64,000 nt of DNA from JAIBJN01 sp963775395. GTDB taxonomy: Bacteria; Actinomycetota; Thermoleophilia; Gaiellales; Gaiellaceae. The stretch spans positions 69,041-133,040 of the forward strand of contig CAVZIX010000002.1 of assembly GCA_963775395.1 (NCBI GenBank), read 5' to 3'. Under the pieces are notes generated by a model. It was not told the DNA's origin and ran no database searches. It worked only from the letters and a program-made list of their open reading frames with translations. Below are positions 16,403 through 24,848 of this stretch, piece by piece. Every line of letters begins with the position of its first letter. Position 1 is the first letter of the stretch. Made by a program: the position numbers and the translations under genes.

Positions 16403-16749
16403 GGCTCGTTCGGGTGGTGGCGGCCGTGGTACGAGATGAGCGTGCACAGCAGACCGGTCAGGGCGACACCCGGGCCGACCTCGAGGAGCAGCCGTGACTC
16501 GTCGGAGCGCTCGACGCCCGTAACGAGGCCGCCGACGGCGATCCAGACGGCCGACAGGATCGCGGGCAGCAGGAGCAGGATCACCGTCCAGTCGTGCCAC
16601 GGCCGGCCGCGGGTCTCCCAGAGCCGGTAGTCGACCAGGGCGAGCACGAGCACGACGAGTGCGGGTAGGACGCCGGTGAGGATCTCGCGCGAGCCGATCG
16701 CCACCCAGAGCGCGAGCGCGGCCGCGCCCGCCGTGAGGTAGCGCGGCAA
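16396..16749 (-). CDS. small multi-pass membrane protein
   Basis: A 117-residue hydrophobic protein with about four predicted membrane helices (near 5-20, 25-42, 54-75 and 90-106) and a polar C-terminus YHGRHHPNEPK. No family recognised. The start is a TTG at 16749; no convincing ribosome site is visible. It lies just downstream of copA on the same strand (26 bp) and could belong to its transcript, but nothing in the sequence ties it to copper. Confidence 0.6.
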   Translation of the reverse strand: MPRYLTAGAAALALWVAIGSREILTGVLPALVVLVLALVDYRLWETRGRPWHDWTVILLLLPAILSAVWIAVGGLVTGVERSDESRLLLEVGPGVALTGLLCTLISYHGRHHPNEPK

Positions 16750-16775
16750 CCGCTACCCGGCGCGTCCGGCGCGGG

Positions 16776-18860
16776 TCAGGCGCGCGCCTCCCGCGGACTG
16801 CGGAAGCGGCGGAGCCGCAGCGAGTTGCTGACGACGAAGAGGCTCGAACCGGCCATTGCAGCGGCGGCCACGATCGGGTTCAGGAGCCCGGCAACGGCGA
16901 GCGGCACGGCGGCAACGTTATACGCGAACGCCCAGAAGAGATTGCCCTTGATCGTCGAGAGGACACGGCGCGAAAGGCGGATCGCATCGGCGGCGGCGCG
17001 CAGGTCGCCGGAGACGAGCGTCAGGTCGCTCGCCTCGATGGCCACGTCGGTTCCGGTCCCGACCGCGATGCCGAGGTCGGCCTGCGCGAGGGCAGGCGCA
17101 TCGTTGATCCCGTCGCCGACCATGGCCACGACTTCCCCCTCGGCCTGCAGCCTGCGCACCTCGGCGGCCTTGTCGTCGGGGAAGACCTCGGCGACGACGT
17201 TCTCGATGCCGACGTCGGCGGCGACCGCCCGCGCGGTCTCGGCGCGATCGCCCGTCAGGAGGATCGGCGTCAGGCCCAGGGCGCGCAGCTCGGCCACCGC
17301 CTCGCGGCTGGTCGGCCGCGCCTTGTCGGCGACGACGAGCGTCGCGCGCAGCTCGCCGTCCCAGGCGACCTCAATGCCTGTCTCGCCCCGGCCGACGGTG
17401 ACGTCGTGGCCGTCGACGCGCCCGGTGACGCCGATGCCGGGGCGGTTCGCGAAGTCCTGGGCGACCGGCAGCGAGCCCAGCTCGTTGCGTGCCGCGGCGG
17501 CGACCGCGCGCGCGATCGGATGCTCGCTCGCGTCCTCCAGGGCTCCGGCGAGGCGGAGGACGTCCGCGCGGGCGGCGCCGTTGGCCGGCAGGACCTCGAC
17601 CAGTTGCATGCGTCCCTCGGTGACGGTCCCGGTCTTGTCGAGGACGATCGTCGTCACGCGCTTCGTCTGCTCGAGCACCTCCGGTCCCTTGATGAGGATC
17701 CCGAGCTGGGCGCCGCGGCCCGTCCCCACCATCAGCGCAGTCGGTGTCGCGAGCCCGAGCGCGCAGGGGCACGCGATGATGAGCACTGCGACCGACGCGG
17801 TGAATGCGTCCGCGACGTCCCCGTCGAGGAGGAGCCAGCCGGCCAGCGTGGCGAGTGAAAGCGCGATGACGATGGGGACGAAGACACCCGAGACGCGGTC
17901 GACGAGCCGCTGGACGGGAGCCTTCCCCGCCTGCGCCTCGGCGACGAGCCGCGCGATCTGCGCGAGCGCAGTCTCCGCGCCGACCCGGGTCGCGCGCACG
18001 ACGAGCCGCCCGTGGGCGTTGACCGTCGCTCCCGCGACCTCGTCGTCGGGACCGACGTCGACGGGCACGGGCTCGCCGGTCAGCATGGACTGGTCGACCG
18101 CCGAGTCTCCCTCGACGACGACCCCGTCCGTCGCGATCTTCTCTCCTGGCCGGACGACGAACAGGTCACCGACGGCGAGCTCCTCGATCGGCACCGCGAC
18201 CTCCACGCCCTCGCGGAGGACGCGGGCCTCCTTCGCCCCGAGCTCGAGGAGCGCCCGCAGGGCGGCGCCTGAGCGGCGGCGCGCCCGGGTCTCGAGCCAG
18301 CGGCCGAGGAGGATGAGCGTGGTGATCACGCTGGCCACCTCGAAGTAGACCTCGGCGTCCTCGAGCGCGAGCAGCGCGACGACCGACCAGACATACGCGG
18401 CGGTCGTGCCGAGCGAGATGAGCGTGTCCATCGAGGCGGCCCCGTGGCGCGCGTTCGCAAGCGCAGCGCGATGGAAGGGCCAGCCGGCCCAGGCCCACAC
18501 CGGCGTCGTCAGCGCCAGCGCGACCCATTCCCAGCCGTCGAAGCCGAACGGCGGGACCATGGCGATCAGCGCCACGGGCACGGTCAGGATCGCGGCGACT
18601 GCGAGCCGGACGCCGAGGAGCGACCTCTTGCCCGCCTCGGCGCGCTCGGTGCCTCGAGTCCTCGCGCCGTAGCCGACGCCCTCCACCGCCGCGACGAGAT
18701 CCTCGATCGCGACGTTCGAGCCCTCGTAGCGGACGGCGGCTTCCTCGGTGGCGAGGTTGACCGTCGCGTCGACGCCGTCGAGGCGGTTCAGCGCCTTCTC
18801 GATGCGCGTCGCGCACGCGGCGCAGGTCATGCCCTCGAGCTCCAGCCTGACGGTGCTCAT
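16776..18860 (-). CDS. copA: copper-exporting P1B-type ATPase
   Basis: Pumps Cu(I) out of the cytoplasm. One N-terminal heavy-metal domain has GMTCAAC (C13, C16). Next come paired helices, the actuator motif LTGEPVPV, the Cu-binding membrane motif ACPCALGLATP, the phosphorylated DKTGTVTEG, the nucleotide-domain SEHPIARA and hinge MVGDGINDAPALAQ. The CPC motif and length (694) match the Cu(I) subgroup. The ATG at 18860 is chosen because a CsoR-like operator lies just upstream. Confidence 0.94.
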   Translation of the reverse strand: MSTVRLELEGMTCAACATRIEKALNRLDGVDATVNLATEEAAVRYEGSNVAIEDLVAAVEGVGYGARTRGTERAEAGKRSLLGVRLAVAAILTVPVALIAMVPPFGFDGWEWVALALTTPVWAWAGWPFHRAALANARHGAASMDTLISLGTTAAYVWSVVALLALEDAEVYFEVASVITTLILLGRWLETRARRRSGAALRALLELGAKEARVLREGVEVAVPIEELAVGDLFVVRPGEKIATDGVVVEGDSAVDQSMLTGEPVPVDVGPDDEVAGATVNAHGRLVVRATRVGAETALAQIARLVAEAQAGKAPVQRLVDRVSGVFVPIVIALSLATLAGWLLLDGDVADAFTASVAVLIIACPCALGLATPTALMVGTGRGAQLGILIKGPEVLEQTKRVTTIVLDKTGTVTEGRMQLVEVLPANGAARADVLRLAGALEDASEHPIARAVAAAARNELGSLPVAQDFANRPGIGVTGRVDGHDVTVGRGETGIEVAWDGELRATLVVADKARPTSREAVAELRALGLTPILLTGDRAETARAVAADVGIENVVAEVFPDDKAAEVRRLQAEGEVVAMVGDGINDAPALAQADLGIAVGTGTDVAIEASDLTLVSGDLRAAADAIRLSRRVLSTIKGNLFWAFAYNVAAVPLAVAGLLNPIVAAAAMAGSSLFVVSNSLRLRRFRSPREARA

Positions 18861-18872
18861 GGTCTCGTGGAT

Positions 18873-18891
18873 TATACCCGCTAGGGGTATA
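18873..18891. promoter_or_regulatory. CsoR-like copper operator upstream of copA
   Basis: TATACCC and GGGTATA form perfect 7-bp arms around a 5-bp spacer, 13 bp upstream of the copA ATG. Known CsoR operators (for example B. subtilis copZA) have the same ATACCC...GGGTAT layout. The site also covers the stop codon of the neighbouring phosphatase gene. No csoR gene is in this window. Confidence 0.7.
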
Positions 18892-19654
18892 TGAGGACTT
18901 CGTCCAGAACGCGCCCCATCGGGCCGATCGCCCGCACGCGCAGCGAGGTCGGGCTCGCCAGGAGGTGCACCCATCCGCGGACAGCGCGTGCGACTCGACG
19001 CTTCGGGAAGCCGCGCGGGCAGCCGCGAACCGGATAGAGGCGCGCGCCGCCGCCACCGTGGACGACGTAGGTGACTCCGTTCCTCGGTCCGAAGCGCTGG
19101 TAGTTGTGGTCGTGCCCGGAGAGGACGAGGTCGACGCCGTGGCGCTCGAAGACCGGCGCGAGCAGGCGCCGCATCTCCGCGACCCCGCTGTACCCGCCGC
19201 AGCTGAAGAGCGGGTGGTGGAACGCGACGACCTTCCAGGGCGCAGTCGAGCCGGCGAGCGCCTGGTCGAGCCAGCGCCGCTGGGAGGAGACGCTGCGGTT
19301 CGAGTTGATGAGGAACAAGGCGACCTCCCCGACCGCACGCCGGTAGAAGTGCCCCCGGATCCCCAGGAGCTCGTGCTGATAGCGGCCGCCGGCGACGCGG
19401 ACGTCGTGGTTTCCGAGCGTGCCGGCGACGACGAGGCCGTTCTCGGCGGCCCACCCGAACGAATCGAGCCAGTTGCGCCGGAACGCGCTCGGGCTCTCCG
19501 TGTAGTCGTTGTCGCCGAGCGTCACGAGCGCGTCGGCCTGCGCGCCGGTCGCGAACCGCTCCATGGCCGCGCCCATGCGCCGCTCGGCCGCGCCGCCGAC
19601 CCCGAAGTCGCCGATCGCGACGATGCCCGTGTCCGCGCCGGCCGAGGCGGGCAC
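18881..19654 (-). CDS. metallophosphoesterase, probably exported
   Basis: Calcineurin-like phosphoesterase with the metal-binding series GDFG, GDNDY (with TLGDNDY), GNHD, HHP and GHDHNYQ, resembling purple-acid-phosphatase-type enzymes. From the GTG at 19654 it is 257 residues. In-frame sequence just upstream encodes AAGAAALALLV before PASAGAD, which looks like the core of a signal peptide, but no ATG, GTG or TTG starts it. The PHO box at 19698-19719 reads toward this gene, which suits a phosphate-scavenging phosphatase. The true start is unresolved. Confidence 0.85.
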   Translation of the reverse strand: MPASAGADTGIVAIGDFGVGGAAERRMGAAMERFATGAQADALVTLGDNDYTESPSAFRRNWLDSFGWAAENGLVVAGTLGNHDVRVAGGRYQHELLGIRGHFYRRAVGEVALFLINSNRSVSSQRRWLDQALAGSTAPWKVVAFHHPLFSCGGYSGVAEMRRLLAPVFERHGVDLVLSGHDHNYQRFGPRNGVTYVVHGGGGARLYPVRGCPRGFPKRRVARAVRGWVHLLASPTSLRVRAIGPMGRVLDEVLIYP

Positions 19655-19697
19655 GAGGAGCGCGAGCGCGGCCGCTCCGGCTGCAATGTGTCTAGTT

Positions 19698-19719
19698 GGT
19701 GACCGGATGGTGAACCTGT
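19698..19719 (-). promoter_or_regulatory. PHO box (two 11-nt units) between metallophosphoesterase and DUF47-pit
   Basis: On the plus strand GGTGACC and GGTGAAC begin exactly 11 bp apart (19698, 19709). On the minus strand this is GTTCACC-N4-GGTCACC, the actinobacterial PhoP direct-repeat type. Orientation points to the minus-strand phosphatase, but the site lies only 4 bp from the DUF47 ATG and could affect that gene too. Confidence 0.7.
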
Positions 19720-19722
19720 ACC

Positions 19723-20355
19723 ATGCCGCGCGCGTTGAAGCTCTCGCTCGTCCCGCGCACCAGTGAGTTCTACGACCTCTTCTCGAGGGCGGGGGCGAAC
19801 GCCCTGGAGGCCGCGCGACTGATCGAGCGGCGGTTCCGAGAGTACCCGAACGCCTCCGTGAGCCAGGCCGACGTCAAGGCGGTCGAGCACGAGGGCGACA
19901 CGATCACGCGCGAGCTCATCCAGCTCCTCAACACCCAGTACATCACTCCGTTCGACCGGGAGGACATCTACGCGCTCGCGACGCGGGTCGACGACGTCGT
20001 CGATCACATGGACGAGGCCTCCGAGCTGCTCGACCTCTATGGCGTCGAGTCCACGACCCGCCAGGCGATCGAGCAGTGCCGCATCCTCGTCGGCGCGACC
20101 GAGCACCTCGCCGCTGCGCTCGACGAGCTCAAGGGCCTCCACGGCGTCGAGCGGGAGCTGGTCGCGCTGAAGGAGCTCGAGGACGAGGGCGATCGTATCG
20201 TCCACGACGCCATCGCCGACCTCTTCCGCGACCCGCGCATCGACCCGCTCATCGTCATCCGCTGGAAGGACATCTTCGAGGCGCTCGAGGACGCCCTCGA
20301 CGCCTGTGAGACCGCGGCCAACGTCGTGGGGAACATCGTCGTCAAGAACGCGTAG
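19723..20355 (+). CDS. DUF47 PhoU-like Pit accessory protein
   Basis: A 210-residue all-helical PhoU-like protein of the DUF47 family, which usually accompanies Pit-type phosphate permeases and modulates them. Signature stretches are EHEGDTITRELIQLLNTQYITPFDREDIYALATRVDDVVDH (about 45-85) and KWKDIFEALEDALDACE-like sequence (RWKDIFEALEDALDACE). The carboxylate-rich ExxxD pairs suit metal binding as in PhoU. It begins at the ATG at 19723 and is followed after 11 bp by pit, an evident operon. Confidence 0.92.
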   Translation: MPRALKLSLVPRTSEFYDLFSRAGANALEAARLIERRFREYPNASVSQADVKAVEHEGDTITRELIQLLNTQYITPFDREDIYALATRVDDVVDHMDEASELLDLYGVESTTRQAIEQCRILVGATEHLAAALDELKGLHGVERELVALKELEDEGDRIVHDAIADLFRDPRIDPLIVIRWKDIFEALEDALDACETAANVVGNIVVKNA

Positions 20356-20366
20356 CGAGGGAGAGC

Positions 20367-21458
20367 GTGGAGGACCTCACCCTCGTCGCAGTCGTGGCGG
20401 TCGCGCTCTTCTTCGACTTCACGAACGGCTTCCACGACACGGCGAACTCGATCGCGACGAGCGTCTCGACCCGCGCCCTGGCGCCGCGGCCCGCGGTCAT
20501 CAGCGCCGCAATCCTGAACGTCGCCGGGGCGTTCGTCTCCTTCGAGGTGGCGGCGACGATCGCCAACGACATCGTCGAGCCCGGGATCATCACGCTCGAC
20601 ATCGTCCTCGCCGGCCTCGTCGGGGCGATCACCTGGAACCTGATCACCTGGTATCTGGGCCTTCCTTCGAGCTCGAGCCACGCGCTCATCGGCGGCGTCG
20701 TGGGCTCCGCGATCGCGGCCGGAGGATTCGACGTCGTGCAGTGGAGCGGCCTGGTCGAGAAGGTCGCCATCCCGTCCTTGCTGGCGCCCCTTTTTGGGAT
20801 CGTGGGCGCCGCAGCGCTGATGCTCGCAGTCATGTGGATCGTACGGCGGAAGGCCCCGGGGCTCGTGAACCGGGTTTTCAGGCGGCTCCAGCTCGTCTCC
20901 GGCGGGTTCGTCGCCTTTACCCATGGGACGAACGACGCGCAGAAGACGATGGGCATCATCGCCCTCGCGCTCGTCGCCTCCGGCCACCTCTCCGCCGACT
21001 TCGACCGCCCGCCGCTCTGGGTGATCGTCAGCTCGGCGCTGGCCATGGGCCTCGGCACCTACGCGGGCGGCTGGCGCATCATCAAGACGCTCGGAACGCG
21101 CATCGCCAAGCTCGACCCCCCGCGCGGGTTCGCCGCCCAGACGGCGACCGCCGGGATCCTCTGGACGACCGCGCATTACGGCTTCCCGGTCTCGACCACC
21201 CACACGATCTCCGGCTCCGTGCTCGGCGCCGGGGCCACGCGGCGGCTCAATGCGGTGCGCTGGGGGGTCGCCGGCAACATCCTCGTCGCCTGGGTGCTGA
21301 CGATTCCGGCGGCCGCGCTCGTAGGCGCCGGCATGGAGGTCCTTACCCGGTTGCCCGCCGGGGACGCGCTCGTCTTCGTGCTCGCCGGCCTGATCGCCGC
21401 GGTCGCGTTCGGCGCCCGTTCCTGGCAGACGAGGCGCGTCGCGCTCGCCCGCGCCTGA
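20367..21458 (+). CDS. pit: low-affinity inorganic phosphate transporter, Pit family
   Basis: A metal-phosphate/H+ symporter of 363 residues with about ten membrane helices. Both inverted-repeat signatures are seen: FTNGFHDTANSIATSVSTRAL (about residues 14-34) and THGTNDAQKTMGIIALAL (about 189-206). GLPSSSSHALIGG and GFPVSTTHTISGS form the paired substrate loops. The GTG at 20367 follows GAGGGAGAGC. It is paired with DUF47 and lies tail to tail with phoU, so low- and high-affinity uptake systems are neighbours. Confidence 0.95.
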   Translation: MEDLTLVAVVAVALFFDFTNGFHDTANSIATSVSTRALAPRPAVISAAILNVAGAFVSFEVAATIANDIVEPGIITLDIVLAGLVGAITWNLITWYLGLPSSSSHALIGGVVGSAIAAGGFDVVQWSGLVEKVAIPSLLAPLFGIVGAAALMLAVMWIVRRKAPGLVNRVFRRLQLVSGGFVAFTHGTNDAQKTMGIIALALVASGHLSADFDRPPLWVIVSSALAMGLGTYAGGWRIIKTLGTRIAKLDPPRGFAAQTATAGILWTTAHYGFPVSTTHTISGSVLGAGATRRLNAVRWGVAGNILVAWVLTIPAAALVGAGMEVLTRLPAGDALVFVLAGLIAAVAFGARSWQTRRVALARA

Positions 21459-21467
21459 CCCGATCCG

Positions 21468-22157
21468 CTAGAGGTCGCGGGGCGTCGTTCCCGGGTCGTG
21501 CGACGCGTCCGTGAACTCGCGGAACTCGCCGCTGACCAGGAACGCGGTCTGCTCGCCGATGTCGACTGCGTGGTCGCCGATCCGCTCGAGGCACCGCGAG
21601 ACGATGATCATGCGGAGGCCCCATTCGCGCAGGGCGATGTCGCTCCCGAGCGAGAGGACGTGCCCGACGACGCGGCGATTGGCCCGGTCGATCAGCTCGT
21701 CGAGATCGACGAGCGACTCCGCGTGGGCGGCGTTCCGGTCACGGAACGAATCGAGTGCGACACGGATCATCTCCTCCGCCCGGGTGCCCATCTCTTCGAA
21801 ACCCTCGAGGATCGTCGCATCGTGCGGGACGTCCTTCACGAGCTTCGTCAGCTTGGCGATCGTGACGCAGTAATCCGCCATCCGCTCCAGGTGGAGGTTG
21901 TTGTGGAGGATGGCGAGCACGAGGCGCAGGTCGACGGCGACCGGAGTCTGGCGCGCGAGCAAGGACTGGATGCCCTCCTCGATCGCGAGATAGGAGCTGT
22001 CGATCTCGTCGTCGAAGGCGATGACCTCGTCGGCGAGCTCCACGTCCGACTGCTCGAGCGCGTTGAGGCATCCGCGCAGCGCGCGGAGCACGAGGGCGCC
22101 TTCCTCCTGGAGGGCCGCCTCGAGCTGGTCGAGTTCTTCCTGGAGCGTGACCCTCAT
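21468..22157 (-). CDS. phoU: phosphate signalling protein PhoU
   Basis: Negative modulator that links the Pst transporter to the PhoR kinase. The 229-residue protein is two three-helix PhoU repeats with metal-binding motifs ADEVIAFDDEID (about 41-52) and LERIGDHAVDIGEQ near the C-terminus. RLVLAILHNNLHLERMADYCVTIAKL lies in the first repeat's helix. Its ATG overlaps the pstB stop (ATGA), so it is the last gene of pstSCAB-phoU. Confidence 0.96.
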   Translation of the reverse strand: MRVTLQEELDQLEAALQEEGALVLRALRGCLNALEQSDVELADEVIAFDDEIDSSYLAIEEGIQSLLARQTPVAVDLRLVLAILHNNLHLERMADYCVTIAKLTKLVKDVPHDATILEGFEEMGTRAEEMIRVALDSFRDRNAAHAESLVDLDELIDRANRRVVGHVLSLGSDIALREWGLRMIIVSRCLERIGDHAVDIGEQTAFLVSGEFREFTDASHDPGTTPRDL

Positions 22158-23032
22158 CCGAATCGCCCCGTCACGTAGTCCTCCGTCCGCTTGTCGCCGG
22201 GATTGGTGAAAATCGTCGGTGTCTCGTCGTACTCGACGAGGATCCCGGTGCGATGGTCCTTCTCCTCGTCGACCTCGACGCTGAAGAACGCCGTCATGTC
22301 GGCGACGCGCGCCGCCTGCTGCATGTTGTGGGTGACGATCACGATCGTGTACTCGCGCTTCAGCTCGTGCATCAGGTCCTCGATCGCGGTCGTCGAGATC
22401 GGGTCGAGCGCGGAGGCGGGCTCGTCCATCAGGAGCACGTCGGGCTCTACCGCGAGGCAGCGTGCGATGCAGAGGCGCTGCTGCTGGCCGCCCGAGAGGC
22501 TGTAGGCGCTCGACTTGAGGCGGTTCTTGACCTCGTCCCAGAGCGCGGCGTCGCGCAGCGCGCGCTCGACGCGGTCGTCGAGGTCCTTCTTCCAGCCGAG
22601 GACGCGGGGGCCGAACGCGATGTTGTCGTAAATCGACTTCGGGAACGGGTTCGGCTTCTGGAAGACCATCCCGATCCGCTTGCGCACCTCGACCGAGTCC
22701 ACCTCGTTCCCGTAGAGGTCGGTGCCGTGATAGAGGATCTTCCCATCCACGGACGCCGAGGGGATGAGATCGTTCATGCGGTTGAAGCAGCGGATGAACG
22801 TGCTCTTGCCGCAGCCCGAGGGCCCGATGAAGGCCGTGACGAAGTTCTTGTAGATCTCGAGCGAGACATGTTTCAGCGCGGGCACGTCCGAGTACGAGAC
22901 CGTGAGGTCGGCCACGTCGAAGAGGACGTCGCGGCGTGTCGACGCCACGGCCTCGCGACGCTCGGTGAGGATTTTCTCGTCCATGCCGGCGATTTTTGCA
23001 GGTGCGGCCGGTGCGCTCTCCATGTCAGGCAT
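22154..23032 (-). CDS. pstB: phosphate ABC transporter ATP-binding protein
   Basis: ATPase of the high-affinity phosphate importer. Walker A GPSGCGKS, the PstB-type RCFNRMND, Q-loop FQKPNPFP, signature LSGGQQQR and Walker B LLMDEPASALDP are intact. Homology to PstB starts about 40 residues in, after an Ala/Glu-rich N-terminal tail. The ATG at 23032 overlaps the pstA stop by one base (TGATG); a later ATG at 22983 is a possible alternative start that trims the tail. Coupled to phoU downstream. Confidence 0.96.
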   Translation of the reverse strand: MPDMESAPAAPAKIAGMDEKILTERREAVASTRRDVLFDVADLTVSYSDVPALKHVSLEIYKNFVTAFIGPSGCGKSTFIRCFNRMNDLIPSASVDGKILYHGTDLYGNEVDSVEVRKRIGMVFQKPNPFPKSIYDNIAFGPRVLGWKKDLDDRVERALRDAALWDEVKNRLKSSAYSLSGGQQQRLCIARCLAVEPDVLLMDEPASALDPISTTAIEDLMHELKREYTIVIVTHNMQQAARVADMTAFFSVEVDEEKDHRTGILVEYDETPTIFTNPGDKRTEDYVTGRFG

Positions 23033-23910
23033 CACCACCTTCTCTGGTAGCGGTTGCGGAGCCAGATCGCAAAGGCATTCATTGTCAGCAGGATCGCGAG
23101 GAGCACCATGATCCCGGCTGCGGCGAGGTACCTGAACTCTTCCTGAGGCCTGGCGATCCACTGGTAGATCTGCACCGGCAGGGCGGTGAACGACCCGAGG
23201 AGGCTCGGGTTCACGGTCACGTACGTGAGGGCGCCGACGAGGAGCAGCGGCGCCGTCTCACCGATCGCGCGGGCGAGGGCCAGGATCGAGCCCGTGGCGA
23301 TGCCGGGGATCGCGGCCGGGAGAACCTGGCGCGAGACGACCTGCCACTGGGTCGCGCCGAGGGCGTACGCGCCCTGGCGGATCGTGTCAGGCACCGCGCG
23401 GATGGCCTCGCGGGCTGCGACGATCACGGTCGGGAGCACGAGGAGCGTCAGGATCAGCGCCCCCGCGAGCAGCACACGCCCGAGGCCGAGGCCGCGGACG
23501 AGGAACGCGAGCCCCAGGATCCCGTAGACGATCGAGGGGACCGCGGCGAGGTTCTGGATGTTGATCTCGAGCAGCCGGTTGTACCAGCGTTCACGGTCCG
23601 CGTACTCCTCGAGGTAGATCGCCGTCCCCACGCCGATGGGCACCACGAAGATGAGCAGGAGCACCATCAGGTAGATCGTTCCCAGGATCGCCGGCTTGGC
23701 GCCCGCCTCCTGCGGGTTCGTCGGGTTGTTGGGCTCGGTGAAGAAGAGCGGGTCGATGTAGCCGATCCCCTTCTGCACGACGTCCACGATGAGCGTGAAG
23801 AGCAGGATGAACCCGACCGCCACCGAGATGAGCAGCAGGATGTAGAAGAGCGTCCCGCGCACCTTGTCGCCGCGAGGGCGCTGCCCGATGGGGGAGGAGA
23901 CAGCGCTCAT
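23032..23910 (-). CDS. pstA: phosphate ABC transporter permease PstA
   Basis: Membrane subunit of 292 residues with six helices. The cytoplasmic EAA-like loop reads REAIRAVPDTIRQGAYALGATQWQVVSRQVLPAAIPGI, contacting PstB. PFAM-type BPD permease features are clear, and the N-terminus is the long TM1 plus periplasmic loop typical of PstA. It directly abuts pstC. Confidence 0.95.
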   Translation of the reverse strand: MSAVSSPIGQRPRGDKVRGTLFYILLLISVAVGFILLFTLIVDVVQKGIGYIDPLFFTEPNNPTNPQEAGAKPAILGTIYLMVLLLIFVVPIGVGTAIYLEEYADRERWYNRLLEINIQNLAAVPSIVYGILGLAFLVRGLGLGRVLLAGALILTLLVLPTVIVAAREAIRAVPDTIRQGAYALGATQWQVVSRQVLPAAIPGIATGSILALARAIGETAPLLLVGALTYVTVNPSLLGSFTALPVQIYQWIARPQEEFRYLAAAGIMVLLAILLTMNAFAIWLRNRYQRRW

Positions 23911-24843
23911 CTACTCGTAGATCTCCCGGTACTTCCGGACGAGCCGGATCGAGAAGATGTTCATGGCGAACGTGATCACGAAGAGGGTGAGCCCGACCGC
24001 GAAGATCGTCTTGTACTCGAGCGACCCGGTCGGCACGTCGCCGAGCCCCGTCGCGCCGATGAACGCGGTCATGGTCTGTGCCGGCTCGCGCGGGTCGTAC
24101 GTGATCTGCGCGAGCCCGCCGGCGGCGATGAGGACGATCATCGTCTCGCCGACCGCGCGGGAGATGGCGAGCACGTAGCTGGCGATGATCCCCGAGACGG
24201 CGGCCGGGATGACGATGCGCGTCGCCACCTGGAGCTTCGAGGCGCCGAGGCCGAAGGCGCCGTCCCTGAGCTCCCGGGGAACTGCGGCCATTGCGTCCTC
24301 GGAGATGGAGGCCACGGTTGGGATGAGCATCACGCCCATCACGAGGCCGGCGGCGAGGACGTTGAAGATCCCGACCCCGACCCCGAGGTCCTGGAGCAGG
24401 GGGGTGAAGAACGTCAGGGCGAAGAAGCCGAAGACGACGGTCGGGATGCCCGCGAGCACCTCGAGCGCCGGCTTCAGGGTGTTGCGGACCCGCGGGTGCG
24501 CGTACTCGCTCAGGTAGACCGCTGCGCCGAGTCCGAGCGGCAGGGCGACGACGCAGGCCCAGAAGGTGACGGCGAACGTGCCGAGGAGCAGCGGACGGAC
24601 GCCGAACGAGGCAGGCTCGAAGAGCGGCGCCCATCGCTCACCCGAGAAGAAGTCGACGATCGAGACCTCGCGGAAAAACTCGATCGATGGCTCGAGCAGG
24701 GCGATGATGATCCCGATCGTCGTCGCCACGGAGACCAGGGCACAGAGGGCGAGGAGCCCCTTGATGACATCCTCGCCCCAGCGCCGGCCCTCGGCGCGCA
24801 GCCGGATCGGCTGCGCGCCTGCGGTCGTGTCCTGCGTAGCCAC
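23911..24843 (-). CDS. pstC: phosphate ABC transporter permease PstC
   Basis: Membrane partner of PstA, 310 residues. The first helix is near 26-48, followed by the periplasmic segment FFSGERWAPLFEPASFGVRPLL, characteristic of PstC. The coupling loop is AMAAVPRELRDGAFGLGASKLQVATRIVIPAAVSGI. The start is the GTG at 24843, 5 bp after the pstS stop. Confidence 0.95.
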   Translation of the reverse strand: MATQDTTAGAQPIRLRAEGRRWGEDVIKGLLALCALVSVATTIGIIIALLEPSIEFFREVSIVDFFSGERWAPLFEPASFGVRPLLLGTFAVTFWACVVALPLGLGAAVYLSEYAHPRVRNTLKPALEVLAGIPTVVFGFFALTFFTPLLQDLGVGVGIFNVLAAGLVMGVMLIPTVASISEDAMAAVPRELRDGAFGLGASKLQVATRIVIPAAVSGIIASYVLAISRAVGETMIVLIAAGGLAQITYDPREPAQTMTAFIGATGLGDVPTGSLEYKTIFAVGLTLFVITFAMNIFSIRLVRKYREIYE

Positions 24844-24848
24844 TCGGG

